Notes: generated by a model not told the origin, from the letters alone. Positions 11,858 to 24,205 are shown, counted from the stretch's first letter. The stretch: 64,000 nucleotides of DNA from Glandiceps talaboti (GCF_964340395.1 NC_135554.1:24105592-24169591); one strand, 5' to 3'. Numbers and translations are program-made.

Positions 11858-12410
11858 TATAATATAATATAATATAATATAATATAATATAATATAATAT
11901 AATATAATATAATATAATATAATATAATATAATATAATATAATATAATATAATATGATATGTGATATGATATATGACGTAATGTAATATAATGTAATGTA
12001 GTTGTGGTGTGGTGTGGTGTGGTGTGGTGTAGTGCAGTGCAGTGTAGTGTAGTGTAGTGTAGTGCAGTGTAGTGTAGTGCAGTGCAGTGTAGTGTAGTGT
12101 AGTGTAGTATAGTAATAAAAATTATAATATGATATGATATGATATGATATGATATGATATGTTATGATATGATATGATATATGACGTAATGTAATATAAT
12201 GTAGTGTAGTGAAGTGTAGTGTAGTGTGGTGTGGTGTAGTGTAGTGTAGTGTAGTGTAGTGTAGTGTAGTGCAGTGCAATGTAGTGTGGTGTGGTGTAGT
12301 GTGGTGTAGTGTGGTGTGGTGTGGTGTGGTGTAGTGTAGTGTAGTGTAGTGTAGTGTAGTGTAGTGTAGTGTAGTGTAGTGTAGTGTAGTGTAGTGTAGT
12401 GACATAATGT
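11858..12410. repeat. Large compound pentamer minisatellite (AATAT/GTGTA/GATAT)n
   Basis: Successive blocks: (AATAT)n from about 11860-11955, (GTGTG/GTGTA/GTGCA)n about 12000-12115, (GATAT)n about 12125-12182, then (GTGTA)n about 12205-12402. The phrase 'atatgacgtaatgtaatataatgta' occurs twice (near 11970 and 12180), which suggests that the whole block was duplicated as a higher-order unit. The very long His/Thr/Tyr frames on the minus strand are artefacts. Confidence 0.95.
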
Positions 12411-12552
12411 GTAATACAATGTAACATGAATTTTAAGTTTTGAATGAAAGTACGTGAAACAGTCTAACTCTTCAACAATGAGCTGGCATAGTTTTAATTT
12501 CTACAACATATGATGAAAACACTCCCCCTTGTCTTTGATTACGGCAAGGTAG

Positions 12553-12579
12553 CATAGACCGTGTGTGGAGGGTCTATAG
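12553..12579. repeat. Short CATAGACC...GGTCTATAG hairpin
   Basis: A 9-bp imperfect stem (CATAGACC / GGTCTATAG) enclosing GTGTGTGGAG; a shortened relative of the CATAGACCCTCC hairpins. Confidence 0.45.
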
Positions 12580-12709
12580 TTGTAATAGTATGTTTAACTA
12601 CTTTTAGCTGCAAGAAACCGGGTGATTCAACTAAAACCTTGTTCTTGGAAGGAGACGTTTAGTTACACCGTTGCTGAATATGATAAAATGGTTGCTTACA
12701 AGTAAAACC

Positions 12710-12946
12710 ATTCTGATTAAAATCCTATGTGGTGAATACGACTGTTTACCTCTATTTCATTCGCTTGCCGTCGTTTGTTTTCGATCTGTTGTTCCGGGAG
12801 TGATCGCCTTACATGTATTAACAACAAAATCGAAAACAAACGGAAGTAAATTAACTGTGAATGTTCTATGAGTAAACGAATGAAGTAGTGGTAAATAAAG
12901 AAATAGAGTCACATTAACCACGTCAGATCTAGATTTTTAATCAGAG
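12710..12946. mobile_element. Degenerate copy of the 19.5-kb hairpin MITE
   Basis: Begins ATTCTGATTAAAATCC and ends TTTTTAATCAGA. Internally it has GTGGTGAA..CGACT, TTTACCTCTATT, CGTTTGTTTT, GGAGTGATCGCC and the reverse-complement series AAAACAAACG..., GGTAAATAA. This is the same order as the element at 19509-19723 but with many substitutions and indels. No target duplication visible. Confidence 0.75.
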
Positions 12947-14309
12947 TTTATCCGCTGACGTAAACTGAAAGATGTGATCCAATCTTTGTTTCCACTAACT
13001 TACGTAACGTTAGGTTACATGATGGATCTATAATGGAGATTCGTTGTTACATAATCGGAAACAATTACTGTCCTCGGATGATGATCTTTGCAAAATGCAT
13101 GGGAATGAACTGCCACTTTTGGGATCTATACCATTCTGGAAGTGTACATGTTTTACACAGATCCCTCATGTAGTCTAGTGGAGAAAGCTTCAAGGCCACG
13201 GATAGCGTCTAGACTAACCTCAAGTAACGCCTGTGATCTCTGTCTGTGATGTCGCAAAAAAACAAACCAGTTAGTTTAATTTATGTGTAAACAGAACAGT
13301 ACAAAAGTTGTGATGCAAAGAAAGCAGCTACGGTATTCCATTCTTGTTGTTCTTACCCCGTGTGGGCATAAACATACAGGAAGGAGCAGGTAAATAACAT
13401 ACACAAACAAACAAACATCCTTTGCTTTGCTTTTATATCAAGTGTATAATGTTGAAATTATTGTATTGAGATGGTCATGCTAGTTTCTACTACGTCACTC
13501 GTAGAATAAACTTCCTGCAATCGTGTGATTATTTCTCTGTAACCATGGCAACGTTGCAGTATGCGTGACGCGTGTTACCTGTATCTTTTATCCATCAGTG
13601 CGATCTTGTATCAGCTGTGATTGTTATCTATCTGACAATACTTAGCTGCGTGGAATGTTTTTTTTTTATGTTTGTTTAGTTCATTTACGATATAGATGGC
13701 ATCGAAGTGGCCAAGTAGCCGGGAAACGGTATGGTGTTATTTACGATGTTCAGACGTAACAACCAATATAAGTTATGATAACCCGCTACACATATACACA
13801 TTTTCAGAGGTTTACTCCCACTGTTAATTGCCCACTTTTGGAAAATTACAGCAGTTTTCTACTAATGCAAAAGACAATATAATATTGCACACCAAAGTGA
13901 CGACAATGACCAGCTCACTTGATATGTTGTTTGCAGGGGACTATTGACTTAGTGGTTGAAAAATCAATACAATTGGTGATCGGCTGCTCATTCAATATTC
14001 CTATGACGGACTACCTATTCATAGGAGCTGTAAATTACACACTCGACAAGTACAAACTGAGGTGACGACACTTGCCACACATCGTCCGGATTTGAAAATC
14101 TGACGAAAGGATGTGATTTGGATACTAATACTGCGTCAACCACCAGTTTTACACAGTTGACTTATCATTGAAGCGAGAAATAAGTGTGACGCAAGGAAAT
14201 TTAAACGAACGCTTTGAGTACAAATTCCGACAAAGACCCCCATTAGTGAGTACACTAGTATATATAGTGGTGTGGTTATTCTACCGTATTATACCAATAC
14301 ACTATTGTT

Positions 14310-15644
14310 ATGTCCACCCCAACGCAGACGACACCTGTCACTTCAAGAAAACTCGGGAACGGTTACAGTTCAAGTTCGGGAAACGTTGATTGGAAAAACT
14401 ATGGTAGTCCTAAAAGTTCCCCAAGAATTACTCCGAAATTTAGGATCGACGGACCGAAAGGTGTAATTAAACATAATGGTTTCAATTCACCGTTGTCAAA
14501 CAGAAAACAGTTCAACCTTGTTATGTCACCGGAGGCAGCTCGAAAGAAATGTGTAAGTTTTAGCTTGGACAACGGAAAAAGTAGTCCAACGACGTCCCCT
14601 CGTTTACCGCCGATAAGTCCGTCAAGTAAAATCAAGCATAAATCTAAGACTGTTTTCGAGGGATATGATGATCACGATAATTTAGAAGATGGCGAGGTCC
14701 GTTTACCACAACGTCGGCCATTGCCAGCTACTTCGGATATCTTCAAGCAAGCTCTTGGGTCGCTGGACGCTGACTCAGACATGGTGGCAACGACTGGAAA
14801 TTCAGCATTACCGGGGGATTTACACGTTCGACGGTCGTCGTTATTGCTTGCCATGACGGAACTTCAACTCGCCTCCTTACACGAGAAAATGGGCAAGGAA
14901 CAGGATGATTTTGACGATGAAGATATTGGTCGTGAAGACGACGAAATTATATCTCTGAAATCGTCAATTTCGCCAATACCAATAGTTTCATCAGAACGAC
15001 ATTCAGGTGACCAACTTCGGCTCGAACAGCAAACACATTTGAAGCAACCACCACCGCGTGTCCGTAAAGTATCGGCCCCATCGAAAATGCAACATTCACC
15101 GAAAATGGCATGGAAAAGCCCCGATAGTTCATCCAAGTCGTCACCTCTTAATAGCCCCATGCTGAAGAGGAGAGCTCTATCAGTGACAAACCCACCAAAA
15201 CTTAATGAGCTTGACACAAGCAAGCACAAAGATCGACTTACGGAAACTACGAACTCGGGACTTCCAAAAATTGGCACGTTGCAAATAGAAGCAACTCGAC
15301 AACCCGTAGAGTCTTCGGGTCTCAGACCTAACTCGTCACCAAAACTTCATAGACCCAAAATCGCAAGTACTCTAAAAGATATGCAAACTATTACCAAGTA
15401 TATCCAACTTGCATCAGTTGGGGCCGGAGTCCAATCAACCCCACCTGACATGTTCGGATTTTACAACGATAACAACAGCCAGGTACTGAGCCCCAGACAA
15501 ACGTTAGTTCGTAGGGGACTAACAGGGAAGGGTGGGTGGTTGCATGATGGGCTTGGAGATATTATGGAAGTGACAACGTTTGACGAACTAAAAGGATGCC
15601 GTTATATCAGAAGACGAAGAAGTAGTACATATAATGAAATTTAA
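14310..15644 (+). CDS. Unrecognised Ser/Pro-rich disordered protein, single exon, 444 aa
   Basis: Longest non-repetitive open frame in the window. The ATG at 14310 has a G at -3, the frame is closed upstream by TAG at 14265, and TAA is at 15642. No splice signals are needed. The composition is low-complexity in the way of regulated disordered proteins: over a dozen SP/TP sites (for example 33-34, 73-74, 92-103, 263-283, 343, 394), an acidic run at 198-212 and basic clusters at 287-288 and 434-438. KCVSF at 80-84 fits the RVxF PP1-docking pattern, and RRRRSS at 434-439 fits a basophilic-kinase site. A hydrophobic helix-prone patch lies at 177-195 (SLLLAMTELQLASLHEKM). The C-terminal ~50 residues (LVRRGLTGKGGWLHDGLGDI, then FDELKGCRYI) look more ordered and may be the conserved part. 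No signal peptide, TM segment or catalytic motif. Function not assigned; phosphatase-regulatory or scaffold roles are guesses from the motif only. Confidence 0.8.
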   Translation: MSTPTQTTPVTSRKLGNGYSSSSGNVDWKNYGSPKSSPRITPKFRIDGPKGVIKHNGFNSPLSNRKQFNLVMSPEAARKKCVSFSLDNGKSSPTTSPRLPPISPSSKIKHKSKTVFEGYDDHDNLEDGEVRLPQRRPLPATSDIFKQALGSLDADSDMVATTGNSALPGDLHVRRSSLLLAMTELQLASLHEKMGKEQDDFDDEDIGREDDEIISLKSSISPIPIVSSERHSGDQLRLEQQTHLKQPPPRVRKVSAPSKMQHSPKMAWKSPDSSSKSSPLNSPMLKRRALSVTNPPKLNELDTSKHKDRLTETTNSGLPKIGTLQIEATRQPVESSGLRPNSSPKLHRPKIASTLKDMQTITKYIQLASVGAGVQSTPPDMFGFYNDNNSQVLSPRQTLVRRGLTGKGGWLHDGLGDIMEVTTFDELKGCRYIRRRRSSTYNEI

Positions 15645-16436
15645 TTCTGTAAGAATGAGTTTTAATTTATTGTGATAACTATGTGCTGCAAAGCAGTAGA
15701 TACAACATTTTGCCAAGGACCCAAGGCATCGCCACAGATCAAACACTATTTGGTGGACTTAATACGTGAACGTCGAATCGCTTATGACAATTTATGTAAT
15801 TGTATAGACCCTATGATGTAAATAATGAAATTTGGTTGTGGAATGGTGGTATTTATAATTTATTGTAATTAATACAACAAAGTGGGTATAACATTATGGA
15901 AGATTTGCCTCCAGTCGTCTCCAAAGGTCAACCACGCTGTTACAATAGGGCACTTATGCGAACTTCGAATCGCTTAAGACATTTTAAGTGAGGCTTTTGT
16001 GAACTTCGAGTCCCCATGATAGGTCGTGTCGTTCAGCTTCAATCAGCCTTCTCTTGAGAAGTGGTATCTGATACTGTGGTATTTTTGTACAGGCTAGAGT
16101 ATATGTTAAAGTATGCTAAAGCTATGTAACTACGAGATATGGCCCACAAAACAACGGTAGAACGCTGCAAACAAAGTGTTTGCAAGTTTGTTAAACTTGA
16201 GACGCAAGAAAAACAAACCCACGTCAAGAGGTAATATTAACGTTTTGAAAAGCTTTGAGTTAAAGTAAACCATGTGCCATTGAAAATAGTAAATAGAGCT
16301 TGAGCATTCACAGTGAAAAAACACTAATTGTTTATGTTGGATCTTTTTAGGTTTGCCGTGAAAGTTGTTTTGTGACATGAACACCTTCTAATGACCGTAT
16401 AGTACTAGCATTACCATTTGTATTATCGAAATTACA

Positions 16437-16489
16437 CGTGGTGGTGGTGGTGGTGGTGGTGTGTGTGTGTGTGTGGGGGGGGGGGGGGG
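16437..16489. repeat. (GGT)n(GT)n(G)n simple repeat
   Basis: Pure (GGT) run passing into (GT) and then about 14 G in a row; a candidate for purine/pyrimidine-asymmetric or G-quadruplex structure. Confidence 0.95.
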
Positions 16490-17210
16490 TATTACAACCA
16501 ATGAGTTTTAAACTCCAAAAAATTTCAACTATTTCTAAATTCTTCTCACATTCCAACTGCTAGTTATCAGTACTTTCCGTTGTTGACTGACCACTCTACT
16601 TTGTCAATCGATTCGCAGCACTGTGCGGTTGTCATCGTATTATAAAAGGGGATATAGTTGTCTCGTGGGAATCATGGTAAACATACGATGTTGGTGGTTG
16701 TACCAATCGATCACTAACACTATAAACGGTACATTTAGCTCTATGGAACTGGCCCTAGAGGTGTGTTGGGGCGTGATCATGTCCACGCCTTTCACAAGTA
16801 CTTAAATTTCCAGTCAAGGAAGTATGAATCTTTTCGTGACAAAACATCTCAAATCACTATGTATTCGATATTTTGACCAGACAGCTTATATATTCATTTG
16901 GGTTAGACATTACAAAGCCAATAAAAAGGCAATTACTTTGCATTAACTAGCGTGTACACACAGTAAGGTGACTCCTGTTTACTTTTTGGGTCAGTGATTG
17001 ACATTTTTCGTATCGATCTTCTCGTTTATGTATGTATTCTTGTCCAGTAAGTACGTGGAGTATAGTATGTGTATAGTTACTATGTTAGCCAGAGTCCAAT
17101 GAAACCACCTGCAGCTTACTGTGTTGTCATACTCCGAACCATGTATGTCAATGCATACATCCATGGTCAATGTACAGATAGAGACAGAATTAGAGTAATT
17201 GCACCATGAG

Positions 17211-17234
17211 ATGCTGCTGCTGCTGCTGCTGCTA
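17211..17234. repeat. (TGC)n trinucleotide repeat
   Basis: Seven to eight CTG/TGC units in non-coding DNA. Confidence 0.9.
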
Positions 17235-18778
17235 AAGCTGCTAAATCGGAAATAATGTTACTAGAACTCTTATGGCGATGTCACACAGCGTGTTACGATT
17301 AGTATTACCCCAGGTATGGGTCTACGAAGGCACTTTCTACTTCCCATCTGTAATTATGTTATTACCCCCGGTAATTGTAAGTGGTTTGAATCTTGAATGA
17401 CTTAACTATTGAGCAAAGGCATTGGTAACGTTCGAATAGACAACATATTACATAAGGTAACAAGTCGGTCATTCAAATCTGGGCTCTAACCATTCCAGCA
17501 TTCCATTCCACAAAGCAATAGCAACTTCATGTTGGTGAACGTGGTTTGTGTATGCATATAGTTATATGGTTGCCACTATAGCAACTCAAGAGAAGAGAAA
17601 CTACATTTTTTATAGTGGTCTGAGATTAAATGTATCGTACACATTCTTTTCACCATTTTTTCAAAAATGATCACCAACTATTGGCAAAAACGAGGCTACG
17701 GGGTCAAACAGATGGTTTAATTTATTTTGGTTTAATTCGTATGGTAACTTGATATTTTCAAAGTAAACAGGCCATGTTAGTCAAGCTCCAATAATCTTGG
17801 GAAACTCTCCCAAAAGTAGTGACGTGTGACTTTTGTATGGCAACGCCGCTGAGGACAAGGTCTGTACCGTCGCTGTGTCCGTTTATGCAATCACTCCTAA
17901 GCTCTGCCAGTGTCCAATACTACATAAATATCAGTGACAAAAATAATACGTCTAAGCGTATAGTAATTATAGTAAGTACATTCTCGCGAACTTGCAAAGA
18001 TGCAAGCGGGATGGGTGGTAGTTTTGCTGCTGGATGTTCGGGCTTTCTTCCGATACGATAAACGAACTAAGTTCGAATTGAGGGCATGCCCGAACCACCC
18101 TCGAAAGCGACCTTCGGTCACTTGTCGTATTTTATCAGAAGAACACCCGAGGTCTGGCAGCTAGACTAGGTGGGTGGGGGCCTGTGTCGGGTTCCAGTGT
18201 TCCTGCAAAGAAGCGAAGTGGGTTTATGATGAATGTACCGATAACGTACGTTAATGTATAAATATGCCTTCCCAATAATGCCAATTAATACGTTATCGAT
18301 ATTATTGATATGTTATTGGTAACATTTTACCACATTATCGGGTTGATATGTTTATGGGTTGATTACTACATTATCGTTTGTCACTGTCTCAAGATGTTGA
18401 CGTGGTTAGTAACATTATATTAGTATTAGCCCAGTCATTGACCTAGGCTCAAGGATGTTTACAGTTAGTTGTTTACTGTGTATCATTATATATCATTTAG
18501 TAGGGAATTAGTATATTAGGCTACCAGATGGCGTGGCAATCAAGTCTACTATATAATAGACTGTAAGATACGTCGTGACGTTTCGCCCTCACCGGCCTCC
18601 TCTCACACGACTGTACGGAACGATGTAAACGTCCCTGGACAGTCACAATGGAAAGATGCACCACAATGGGTGTTTCTTCAGACGTAAATCTAACCTTGTC
18701 TATATAAAACATTAACCAACTGTGTTACACACCTGTTCTCTCGTTTATATCTACATAATGTGTTTACAATCAATGTAC

Positions 18779-18872
18779 ATGTATGTATGTATGTATGTAT
18801 GTATGTATGTATGTATGTATGTATGTATGTATGTATGTGTGTGTGTGTATGCATGCATGCATGTATGTATGC

Positions 18873-18903
<31 letters not shown>

Positions 18904-18956
18904 TGTATGTATGTATGTATGTATGTATGTATGTATGTATGTATGTATGTATCAAC
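18779..18956. repeat. (ATGT)n microsatellite
   Basis: Nearly 180 bp of ATGT units with a short GTGTGT/ATGC interruption near 18836-18870. Open frames in all phases over it are artefacts. Confidence 0.97.
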
Positions 18957-19130
18957 ATGTTGGTATTTGTGACTGAAGGGGGGGACAAAGGTACGTCTGA
19001 TAGCAGTGGGGAATCTCTCATTTCAGATAAATAATAGGACTGAATTGTATCCCTGGCCTGTACACATTTATATCAAAGTTCAATGCCTTTCTCAGTGAAT
19101 AATTAACGAAAAAATTGTGTTTTGTTTTTA

Positions 19131-19497
19131 AATCAGAATAATACTATAATAATGTTAGCTGTTATATAGCACTTAACCTCTGTGTTCAAAGCTTTTTGCA
19201 ATTATTACCCCTGTACGTATCTATAGTGGCACAACAGCGGCCCTTTACATTTCCCAACTTCATTGGGAACATACAATCCACTATAAGCACATAGGGTTGC
19301 AGTACGTACATATTGCAACCTCTATCCTACCAGGTCCCAAATTATGCAGTCGGGTTGACTGGGGCACAATCATGGTTCAAATCTTGCACAAGGACTTTAG
19401 CCATTCAGAAGCAATCGGCAGCAGCTATGCTCGAACCCGGGACCTGCAGATTCCAAGCCGTCGCCCTAACGGACGTTTGATAGGCCAGTTGTGAAGT
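19131..19497 (-). mobile_element. tRNA-derived SINE with 'AGTGCTATATAA' tail
   Basis: Read on the minus strand, the 5' head (near 19495-19425) contains CCGGGTTCGAGC, a pol III box B (GGTTCGANNC). The 3' end reads GGTTAAGTGCTATATAACAG then ATTATTATAGTATTAT. This is the short-repeat tail style (AGYGCTATATAA..ATTATT) of CR1/LINE2-mobilised SINEs, including Deu-type families, known from deuterostomes. Length is about 365 bp. Box A is not clean, and the target duplication could not be resolved because the hairpin MITE abuts the head end at 19500-19509. Confidence 0.65.
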
Positions 19498-19508
19498 ACA
19501 GACGAGAT

Positions 19509-19723
19509 CAATCTGATTAAAATCCGATGTGGTGAAAGCGACTAGATGTCCTTATTTACCTCTATTCATCGTGCTGTGACGTTTGTTTTGTTCGGAGTGA
19601 TCGCCGCCTTCCCACGGAAGGAAGGCGGCGATCACTCCGAACAAAACAAACGTCACAACACGATGAATAGCGGTAAATAAGGACATCTAGCATCTTTCAC
19701 CACATCTGATTTTAATCAGATTG
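19509..19723. mobile_element. 215-bp hairpin MITE with perfect 9-bp target duplication
   Basis: A near-perfect palindrome of two ~105-bp arms around a ~5-base loop near 19612-19617. The termini are CAATCTGATTAAAATC and its reverse complement. The flanks AGACGAGAT (19500-19508) and AGACGAGAT (19724-19732) are identical, which is a 9-bp target-site duplication. It has no ORF and so is non-autonomous. A 9-bp duplication is characteristic of Mutator-like elements (also seen in some other superfamilies). The high arm identity and intact duplication indicate recent insertion. A decayed relative is at 12710-12946. Confidence 0.93.
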
Positions 19724-20760
19724 AGACGAGATGTGCTTGTATTAGCGAGACATTCGATTTTTTTCAGATACATTTGTATCTATGGAACTCACCAATTTGT
19801 TTGGTGTACCACAGTACTTGAAAAACGCCACCAACTGATTAGTTACATAGATATTTGTCACCCGCCAATAAAAAGATTCCTTGGTGACCTGGAACCAATT
19901 ACTCGGAACATTTCTTTACTCTTTACTTAAATTAGGGCTAATAATTCATATGACACATTGATGCATATTGGTAATATAGATGATCATGAGAGCATAACTA
20001 CAGAGACACACAATCTTGCCCGCATGAGGGGTTAGGTGAGGGAGGGGGAGGGAAGGAGTGAGTGAGTGACTGAGAGAGTGGAGCATGGGAGTGGGTGTTA
20101 AATACGATATTGATACATATGTTTGTGTGTCTATGTCTCCGTGTTTCACTTACATGAGTTGTAACATCGACCACAGACACGGAAGAGTCCTTGGTTTTGT
20201 TTCGACCCGGCCCTTCGATCCAGGTTTTATCATGGAGGTATTTGACTAGACATATGAGATGTGAATATACACACCCAATAGTCTGACAACTCTGAGTCGG
20301 TTACCGTGTACCATCCTTTAAAGGCGACACTTTTTGAGGAACAGACATATTGATACCCGCGCATGTATAAGATATGGCTTATCCTAACTGAAATACAACA
20401 ATCTCCATGGATGAGATTACACTTACAAGTAACTCGTATAAAAGCATGTACCTGTAGGCTGGGAAATCTATGGGACAATAGCATTCATTCTTCAGTATCT
20501 CCATGGCTGAACATGTCAACAACAAAAGTGTTGGCTGAGTGCGACTAATGAAATGTTTAAAGTTAACTTTTCACCTTGCCAATATATCGTATAAAAAAAA
20601 AATATGTACCCAGGGGACTAATTCCATTAACGAAATGGCCGACAGCACGTAATGATACTCCGTGTACGTGCCTAAATGATCAACTACCCGGTCCGGTGGA
20701 CTACACTATCGACTCAGGCTGTCGTTCTTGGGTGACCCTAAAACGAATGACAACCCGAAT

Positions 20761-21895
20761 GACGGAAAACGAATGACAGCATTTCCAGTATGTAAACAGT
20801 GGAATGACACCCTTTTCTACATTCAGTTAGTTGAATGGCACCCTCTGCACTGTAAATCCAGTGGAATGACAGCCGCCACTCTATAAAATAAGTGGAATGA
20901 CAGCATTTCCAATGCTTTGGAATTGGAATGACAGCATTTACAATGGGTAAACAATGGAATGACACCCTTTTCTGCATTCAGTTAGTTGAATGACACCCTC
21001 TGCACTGTAAAACCAGTGGAATGACAGCCGCCACTCTATAAGATAAGCGGAATGACAGCATTTCCAATGCTTTGGAACTGGAATGACAGCATTTACAGTG
21101 GGTAAACAGTGGAATGACAACCTTTTCTATATTCAGTTTATTGAATGACACCCTCTGCACTGTAAAACCAGTAGAATGACAGCCGCCACTCTATAAATTA
21201 AGTGGAATGACAGCATTTTCAAGACTTCGGAACTGGAATGACAGCATTTCCAGTATGTAAACAGTGGAATGACACCCTTTTCTACATTAATAATAATCTT
21301 TATTTATACTGGATAGTTCTTTAAGCATATAAACACTTGTCTCCCAAGAAGTCCAGTGAGGGCCATCGCTCATGGGTTCAGTGTTAATGCAGGAGGAAAC
21401 CGGAGTACCCGGGGAAAACCTGCGTTGTTCGGTAGAGTCAAACTGAACGACACTCTTCTTACTTACAGCGTGGTAAATTTAATCGAACCCTGAATGGGGT
21501 TCGAACCCCCGCCCGCAGTGGTAAGAGGCAAGTGGTTTAACCACTCAGCCACCGACAACCCGCATTCAGTTAGTTGAATGACACCCTCTGCACTGTAAAT
21601 CCAGTGGAATGACAGCCGCCACTCTATAAAATAAGTGGAATGACAGCATTTCCAATGCTTTGGAATTGGAATGACCGCATTTACAATGGGTAAACAATGG
21701 AATGACACCCTTTTCTGCATTCAGTTAGTTGAATGACACCCTATGCATTGTAAATCCAGTAGAATGACAGCCGCCACTCTATAAATTAAGTGGAATGACA
21801 GCATTTTCAAGACTTCGGAACTGGAATGACAGCATTTCCATTATGTACAGTGGAATGACACCCCTTTCTACATTCAGTTAGTTGAATGACACTTT
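20761..21895. repeat. GAATGACA satellite array (five-unit higher-order repeat)
   Basis: Internal tandem array of the element above, in direct orientation up to about 21895, after which units appear as reverse complements (TGTCATTC..). The minus-strand frames rich in 'CCHS/VIP' are the translated repeat, not genes. Confidence 0.9.
21289..21562 (-). mobile_element. tRNA-derived SINE nested in the satellite element
   Basis: On the minus strand the head (21562 downward) reads GGGTTGTCGGTGGCTGAGTG, giving box A TGGCTGAGTGG, followed by box B GGTTCGAACCCC (near 21509-21498), as in a Ser/Leu-type tRNA. The body contains the word GGGTACTCCGGTTTCCTCC, shared by many animal SINEs (my recollection), and the 3' end is AATAAAGATTATTATTA. 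It splits one satellite unit exactly between ..TTTTCTACATT and CATTCAGTTAG, leaving a short CATT duplication (21285-21288, 21563-21566). The head is not a functional tRNA gene (no paired acceptor stem). Confidence 0.88.
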
Positions 21896-22252
21896 GGAAT
21901 CATTTAGAGTGGGACTGTCATTCCATTTGTTTTGCAGTGCACTGAGTGGATGTCATTCAACTAACTGAATGTCATTTCACTGGTTTTACAGTGCTGAGGG
22001 TGTCATTCAACTGACTGAATGTAGAAAATGGTGTCATTCCATTGTTTACATACTGGAAATGCTGTCTTTCGTTTTCCGTCATTTGGGTTGTCATTCGTTT
22101 TAGGGTCACCCGTCGTTCTTGCTTTTATATTTTCACTATGTACGATTGGTAGACTGTCATTTGCAGGATCACGAATGCTAAGGGTAGATATCATTTTTAC
22201 TTATCCTACATTGTAGTTTCCGCTAGTTTTCGTATTCTGTTTTATCATACTA

Positions 22253-23598
<1,346 letters not shown>

Positions 23599-24163
23599 GA
23601 GATCATCCCAGTGTGTCTATTTACATTGTTATGGATGTCTTCTTCTTTTTTAAAGACGTTTTTTTCATCGCAAAAGGCAGGTCAGAACACGTCTTTAGTT
23701 ATTTAGTGGTCAGAATATCAAATTTGAGGACGAGTGTACAGTAAGCGATATCTCTCTCAGTGGTCGAGAACTATTTCGGTATCATAATTATCCACCCTTG
23801 TTAACTCAAGCGATGCTCATCAACAGGTGGTTGGTGCATCGTGGTTTGACGCCATCACAGTTCGAGATTATAAAGCTTTCGTTTTTATCGATGCTATTCT
23901 CGAATTGTACAATATTTTATAGCACCCTTATTTTCAGCTGTCTGACAGTTTTTGCCATGCTTTCATAATCAACGAAATTAAGAACAACCTGTCTTACTAT
24001 TTCGATTCGGCTTATGAGAAGTGTGCATCGGTCGACTTTCAGCGGTCTTTGCAAAGTGCTGAAAATTCCCCAACTCTCTTGCTGTTGTCACCTTTAGTGC
24101 TCATAAAATTAAATTTCCCGTTTATTACTCAGGCAACGCTTTCCCCTACACTATGACTTGCGT

Positions 24164-24205
<42 letters not shown>

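Larger units (their letters stand above)
20730..22111. mobile_element. 1.38-kb non-autonomous TIR element built of ~31-bp satellite units
   Basis: The element begins GGGTGACCCTAAAACGAATG and ends with its reverse complement (..TTTTAGGGTCACCC). The direct 9-bp duplication GTCGTTCTT lies at 20721-20729 and 22112-22120. The terminal inverted repeats extend at least ~85 bp with few mismatches and weakly to ~200 bp. The interior is a tandem array of ~30-32-bp units each starting (G)GAATGACA, arranged in a five-unit higher-order period of about 155 bp with distinct unit types (..GCATTTCCAATGC, ..GCATTTACAATGG, ..CCCTTTTCTRCATTC, ..CCCTCTGCACTGT, ..GCCGCCACTCTAT). The right end carries the units in inverted orientation. 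A SINE interrupts it. No transposase is encoded. The 9-bp duplication and long TIRs suggest a Mutator-like origin. Confidence 0.9.

Noticed and set aside
11857-12427. Long His/Thr/Tyr/Leu open frames on the minus strand
   Set aside because: Translation of a pentanucleotide minisatellite.
14864-15277. 137-codon minus-strand frame
   Set aside because: Antisense shadow of the 444-codon gene; the sense frame is longer and has SP-rich protein character.
21498-21562. Possible tRNA gene (box A and box B present)
   Set aside because: No paired acceptor stem and continuous with a SINE body and tail, so it is a SINE head.
20738-21720. Repeated minus-strand frames 'CHST/VIP' of 60-85 codons
   Set aside because: They are translations of the GAATGACA satellite units; no start context or splice logic.
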